Origin: an uncultured Mycoplasmatota bacterium
GTDB lineage: Bacteria > Bacillota_I > Bacilli_A > RF39 > UBA660
Reading direction: 5' to 3'
Assembly (NCBI GenBank): GCA_947056845.1
Contig: CAMSCJ010000019.1
Coordinates: forward strand, 1 to 32,547
Length of the DNA stretch: 32,547 nucleotides
The position numbers and the translations under genes are program-made. Within the stretch, counting starts at the first letter, position 1. Each line of letters starts with the position of its first letter. Shown here piece after piece: positions 29,849 through 32,547 of the stretch. The notes under the pieces were generated by a model, which saw only the letters and a list, made by a program, of their open reading frames with translations, was not told the origin of the DNA and searched no databases.

Positions 29849-31453
29849 ATGCGAGGCGACAATTTAAATTTAAGTTTTGGTGTTAATGAAATTTATAAAG
29901 ACGCTAATTTTTTATTAAATGAAAATGATAAAGTAGGTATAGTAGGTGTTAATGGAGCTGGCAAATCTACTCTTTTTCATGTAATATTAGGTGATATAAG
30001 GTTAGATAGTGGCAAGATAACCGTACCAAAAAATAAATCTATTGGCTATTTACCACAAGAAATTATTGCTTTAGATGATATTACTGTTTTAGATTATTTA
30101 TTAGAAGCTCGACCAATTAAAAAGTTAGAGAAAAAATTAGTTAAATTATATGAAGATGTTGCTGCTGCTAATGAGAAAGAACAAAATAAAATATTCAAAG
30201 AAATAGCTAAAACACAAGATTTATTAGATTATTATGATTGTTATAATGTCGAAAATATTTTATTTGAAATAATTGATAATATGTATATTGATTATGAGTT
30301 ATTAGATTTAAAGATGCGTGATTTGTCAGGTGGTCAAAAATCAAAAATAGCGTTTGCGCATTTGCTTTATTCTGCATCATCCATTTTATTATTAGATGAA
30401 CCAACTAATCATTTAGATGTTGATACAAGAGATTATGTCACCAATTATTTAAAGCATTATAAAGGAACAATTTTAGTAATTTCGCATGATATAGATTTTT
30501 TGAATAAGATTATAAATAGAGTAATGTATATTGATAAAGCTAATAAAAATATTTCTGTTTATAATGGTAGTTATGATGATTATTTAAAAAAATCAGAAAT
30601 GTTAAAGATGAGTAAAGAAAGAATGATTGCGAAACAAGAAAAAGAGCAAGAAAAGCTACGTAGTATCGTTTTACAATATAGTAATTCGTCTGGAAAAAGA
30701 AAAAGAATGGCTCAAAGTCGCGAAAAATTATTAAATAAAAAAATGCAAGATAATATAGTTAGAGATAAAGAATACAAGTCGGTTAAGATTAATATTAAAC
30801 CACTAAGAGAAGGTTCAAAGATTCCCTTGACAGTAAACAATGTTAATTTTGGTTATGATAAATTATTAATAAATGATTTATCATTTGTTATTAACAATCA
30901 TGAAAGATTTTTAATTGTCGGTGAAAACGGTGTAGGGAAAACGACTTTACTTAAATTATTAATGGGTGTTTTGGATGTTCAAAGTGGTACTATTAATTAT
31001 GGCAGTAAAACGGATATAGCTTATTATGCGCAAGAGCAAGAGTCGTTAGATTTAGAAAAAAGTGTTTTAGAAAATGTTGATGATTCTTTATATAGTGAAA
31101 AAGAGCTTAGAACAATGTTAGGCAGTTTTTTGTTTTTTGACGACGATGCTTTTAAGCAAGTAAGTGTTTTATCACCTGGTGAAAAAGCTAGATTATCACT
31201 TTTAAAAGTTATGTTAAAAAAGGCTAATCTATTGTTATTAGATGAACCAACTAATCATTTAGATCCCGAAACACAAAAAATAATCGGTCAAAATTTTGCC
31301 GATTATGAGGGGACGATTATTTTAGTAAGTCATAATAAAAATTTTGTTAATCAAATTGGCATTGATCGAATGCTTATTTTACCAAGTGGTAAGATTACCA
31401 ATTATAGTGATGATTTGCTAGATTATTATTATGAAATAAATAATAATAAGTAG
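29849..31453 (+). CDS. ABC-F family ATPase (ribosome-associated)
   Basis: ABC-F proteins bind the ribosomal E site and relieve stalled or antibiotic-blocked translation; they have no membrane domain. The 534-aa protein has two ABC cassettes: Walker A GVNGAGKST at 33-41, signature LSGGQKSK near 158, Walker B LLLDEPTNHLD near 182; then GENGVGKTT near 358, LSPGEKARLS near 440 and a second LLLDEPTNHLD near 462. A charged linker of about 80 residues joins them. The start ATG at 29849 has only a weak ribosome-binding site (AGTAGTG), suggesting coupling to the upstream gene. The stop abuts the ddl stop. A housekeeping (YkpA/YfmR-like) or a resistance subtype cannot be told apart here. Confidence 0.92.
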   Translation: MRGDNLNLSFGVNEIYKDANFLLNENDKVGIVGVNGAGKSTLFHVILGDIRLDSGKITVPKNKSIGYLPQEIIALDDITVLDYLLEARPIKKLEKKLVKLYEDVAAANEKEQNKIFKEIAKTQDLLDYYDCYNVENILFEIIDNMYIDYELLDLKMRDLSGGQKSKIAFAHLLYSASSILLLDEPTNHLDVDTRDYVTNYLKHYKGTILVISHDIDFLNKIINRVMYIDKANKNISVYNGSYDDYLKKSEMLKMSKERMIAKQEKEQEKLRSIVLQYSNSSGKRKRMAQSREKLLNKKMQDNIVRDKEYKSVKINIKPLREGSKIPLTVNNVNFGYDKLLINDLSFVINNHERFLIVGENGVGKTTLLKLLMGVLDVQSGTINYGSKTDIAYYAQEQESLDLEKSVLENVDDSLYSEKELRTMLGSFLFFDDDAFKQVSVLSPGEKARLSLLKVMLKKANLLLLDEPTNHLDPETQKIIGQNFADYEGTIILVSHNKNFVNQIGIDRMLILPSGKITNYSDDLLDYYYEINNNK

Positions 31454-32437
31454 TTAGGCATTTTCAATTAGCTTAGTAATTAATTTTTTATATGATATCT
31501 TTTCATTTTCCATTAATTTGGGATACATACTAATTGTTGTGAAACCTGGTAAAGTATTAATTTCATTTATAAATATTTCCTTTGTTTCTGGTTTGTAAAA
31601 GAAATCGATCCTTGCTAAGCCTTTAGCATTTAAACCAATAAAGGCTTTTTTAGCGTATTCTTTAATTTGTTTTAAAATGTCCTTTGGAATATCAGTAGGG
31701 ATAATTGTTTTCGAATTATCATTATAATATTTTGCGTCATAATCGTACCAATCATTACCTGATAATATTTCACCAGGTTCTGATATAATTAATTCTTTAT
31801 CTTCTAAGATGGCAATTTCTAATTCTCTTGCTTTAATGAATTCTTCGATAATAATTTTCGAATCATACTTTTTTGCTATTTCAATGGCCTTATTTAATTC
31901 TTTTCTATTATTTGCCTTTGATATTCCTATTGAAGATCCACCATTAGCAGGTTTAATAATCATTGGAAATTTTAAAGTTTTAATAATATTTTTAACATTT
32001 ATATTATTGTCAAAACTTAAATATTTTACTTGCGGTATATTTAATTTTTCAAAAATATATTTAGAAAATTCTTTGTCCATTCCAATCGCACTACTAAGTG
32101 TTTTACATCCAACATATTTTATATTAAATAAATCAAGCATTCCTTGTAGATGCCCATCTTCACCATTTGTTCCATGAATAATTGGAAATACGATATCAAA
32201 TTTTTGTAAAAATTCCACAATATTATCTATTTTTGATACATCTTTATCAATCCAATCTCCAGTCTCTAAGAATTCAATTTTGTCATTATAAATATACCAA
32301 TCATTATTTAAATTAATTCCAGCACTTGTTATGTCATAATTTTTTTTATCAATGTTTTCTAAAATACATTTGGCTGATTTGCATGATATGTAATGCTCTG
32401 TTGAATTACCTCCGAATAAAATTAAGATTTTTTTCAT
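31454..32437 (-). CDS. ddl: D-alanine--D-alanine ligase
   Basis: Ddl joins two D-alanines with ATP for the peptidoglycan stem peptide. The 327-aa ATP-grasp protein shows LFGGNSTEH at the N-terminus, HGTNGEDGHLQG, KPANGGSSIGISKA in the ATP-binding loop, the omega loop WYDYDAKYY and the metal/ATP site FINEINTLPGFT. The Tyr-containing omega loop favours D-Ala-D-Ala rather than the D-Ala-D-Lac (VanA-type) enzymes. The start at 32437 follows GAGGTGA. It is convergent with the ABC-F gene, the two stop codons being directly adjacent, with no terminator between. Its promoter lies in the last 110 bases of the window, where I see no other gene. Confidence 0.95.
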   Translation of the reverse strand: MKKILILFGGNSTEHYISCKSAKCILENIDKKNYDITSAGINLNNDWYIYNDKIEFLETGDWIDKDVSKIDNIVEFLQKFDIVFPIIHGTNGEDGHLQGMLDLFNIKYVGCKTLSSAIGMDKEFSKYIFEKLNIPQVKYLSFDNNINVKNIIKTLKFPMIIKPANGGSSIGISKANNRKELNKAIEIAKKYDSKIIIEEFIKARELEIAILEDKELIISEPGEILSGNDWYDYDAKYYNDNSKTIIPTDIPKDILKQIKEYAKKAFIGLNAKGLARIDFFYKPETKEIFINEINTLPGFTTISMYPKLMENEKISYKKLITKLIENA

Positions 32438-32547
32438 AATTCACCTCGATAAATAATATGTTATAGTGTCACGAATGTTGAATTTTTTCTTTATGTGTAG
32501 TTGTAAATGATGTGAGACTAAATTTATAAAAATAAAGTAAAAAGATA

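Noticed and set aside
29849..31453. Antibiotic-resistance ABC-F subtype
   Set aside because: Linker length and motifs visible by eye do not separate resistance from housekeeping ABC-F proteins. No resistance context is present.
31454..32437. Vancomycin-resistance-type (D-Ala-D-Lac) ligase
   Set aside because: The omega loop reads YDYDAKYY as in D-Ala-D-Ala ligases, and no vanH/vanX-like gene is adjacent.
1..32547. A full code-4 genome in which TGA means Trp
   Set aside because: Core genes use TGG for Trp (for example the adjacent Trp pair of SpoIIR) and none needs TGA as sense. The single TGA stop at 25192 is backed by a strong terminator. Only the one interrupted gene at 15504 could argue for it.
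1..32547. CRISPR array, insertion sequences, prophage or plasmid genes
   Set aside because: No regularly spaced repeats, transposase or integrase motifs, or terminal inverted repeats were seen.

Overview
The window is a dense stretch of a very AT-rich, low-GC Gram-positive chromosome. Its gene content is that of a spore-forming member of the Bacilli: spoIIR, spoIID, a spoIIQ-like gene, spoIIID, mbl, murA, rpmE, rpiB, mntP, a DUF1146 (YwzB-like) gene, mfd, typA and ddl. The extreme A+T content, the small genes and the nearly unused TGA stop codon suggest one of the poorly cultured Bacilli lineages near the Mollicutes/Erysipelotrichia (RF39-like gut bacteria, for example). That placement is an inference from gene content; no rRNA gene is present. 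Translation looks like standard bacterial code: Trp is TGG throughout, and initiation uses Shine-Dalgarno sites of the AGGTGAT/AGGAGG type. I saw no tRNA, rRNA, CRISPR array, insertion sequence or phage gene.

Layout. 1-3220: the 3' part of mfd (transcription-repair coupling factor), cut by the window edge. 3239-3486: a probable gene remnant. 3497-7317, minus strand: a SpoVB/MurJ-type lipid flippase, an unknown 130-aa gene and dapA, then a lysine riboswitch with its own promoter and a terminator that also buries the dapA ribosome-binding site, and upstream of that a frameshifted pseudogene. 7431-10699, plus strand: spoIIR, mntP, murA and an SGNH-type protein whose GDSL serine is replaced by Phe. 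10763-13909, minus strand: a large SWIM/SNF2 helicase. 14068-17424: rpmE and a run of four exported proteins, three of them lipoproteins; the fourth gene is interrupted by one in-frame TGA. 17656-19443: rpiB, DUF1146 and an unknown HELGH zincin. 19541-22468: spoIID, spoIIQ-like, spoIIID, mbl. 22540-25194: a TagO/WecA-type glycosyl-phosphate transferase, a DUF421 membrane protein and an unknown membrane-anchored protein. 25268-32437: an unknown minus-strand gene, typA, two adjacent unknown genes, an ABC-F ATPase and, convergent with it, ddl.

How the genes fit together. Much of the window serves wall synthesis and endospore formation. dapA, murA, ddl, the TagO-like transferase, the flippase and Mbl supply or place envelope polymers. 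SpoIIR signals from forespore to mother cell, SpoIID and the SpoIIQ-like protein drive engulfment, and SpoIIID regulates mother-cell genes. The set rpmE, spoIIR, mntP, rpiB, DUF1146, murA, spoIID, spoIIQ, spoIIID, mbl resembles a condensed, partly rearranged version of the corresponding Bacillus subtilis region.

The most noteworthy observations are: regulatory compaction, with terminators that double as ribosome-binding-site hairpins or promoter elements; a SpoIIQ-like LytM domain that appears to have lost all three zinc ligands; the GDSL-to-GDFL change; near elimination of TGA together with one in-frame TGA; and several genes of unknown function. These are the zincin next to spoIID, the pair before the ABC-F gene, and the 130-aa gene downstream of the lysine riboswitch. 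I found no clear multi-gene defence or mobile system. The best candidates for undescribed biology are the unknown pair with the ABC-F ATPase and the zincin in the sporulation neighbourhood.
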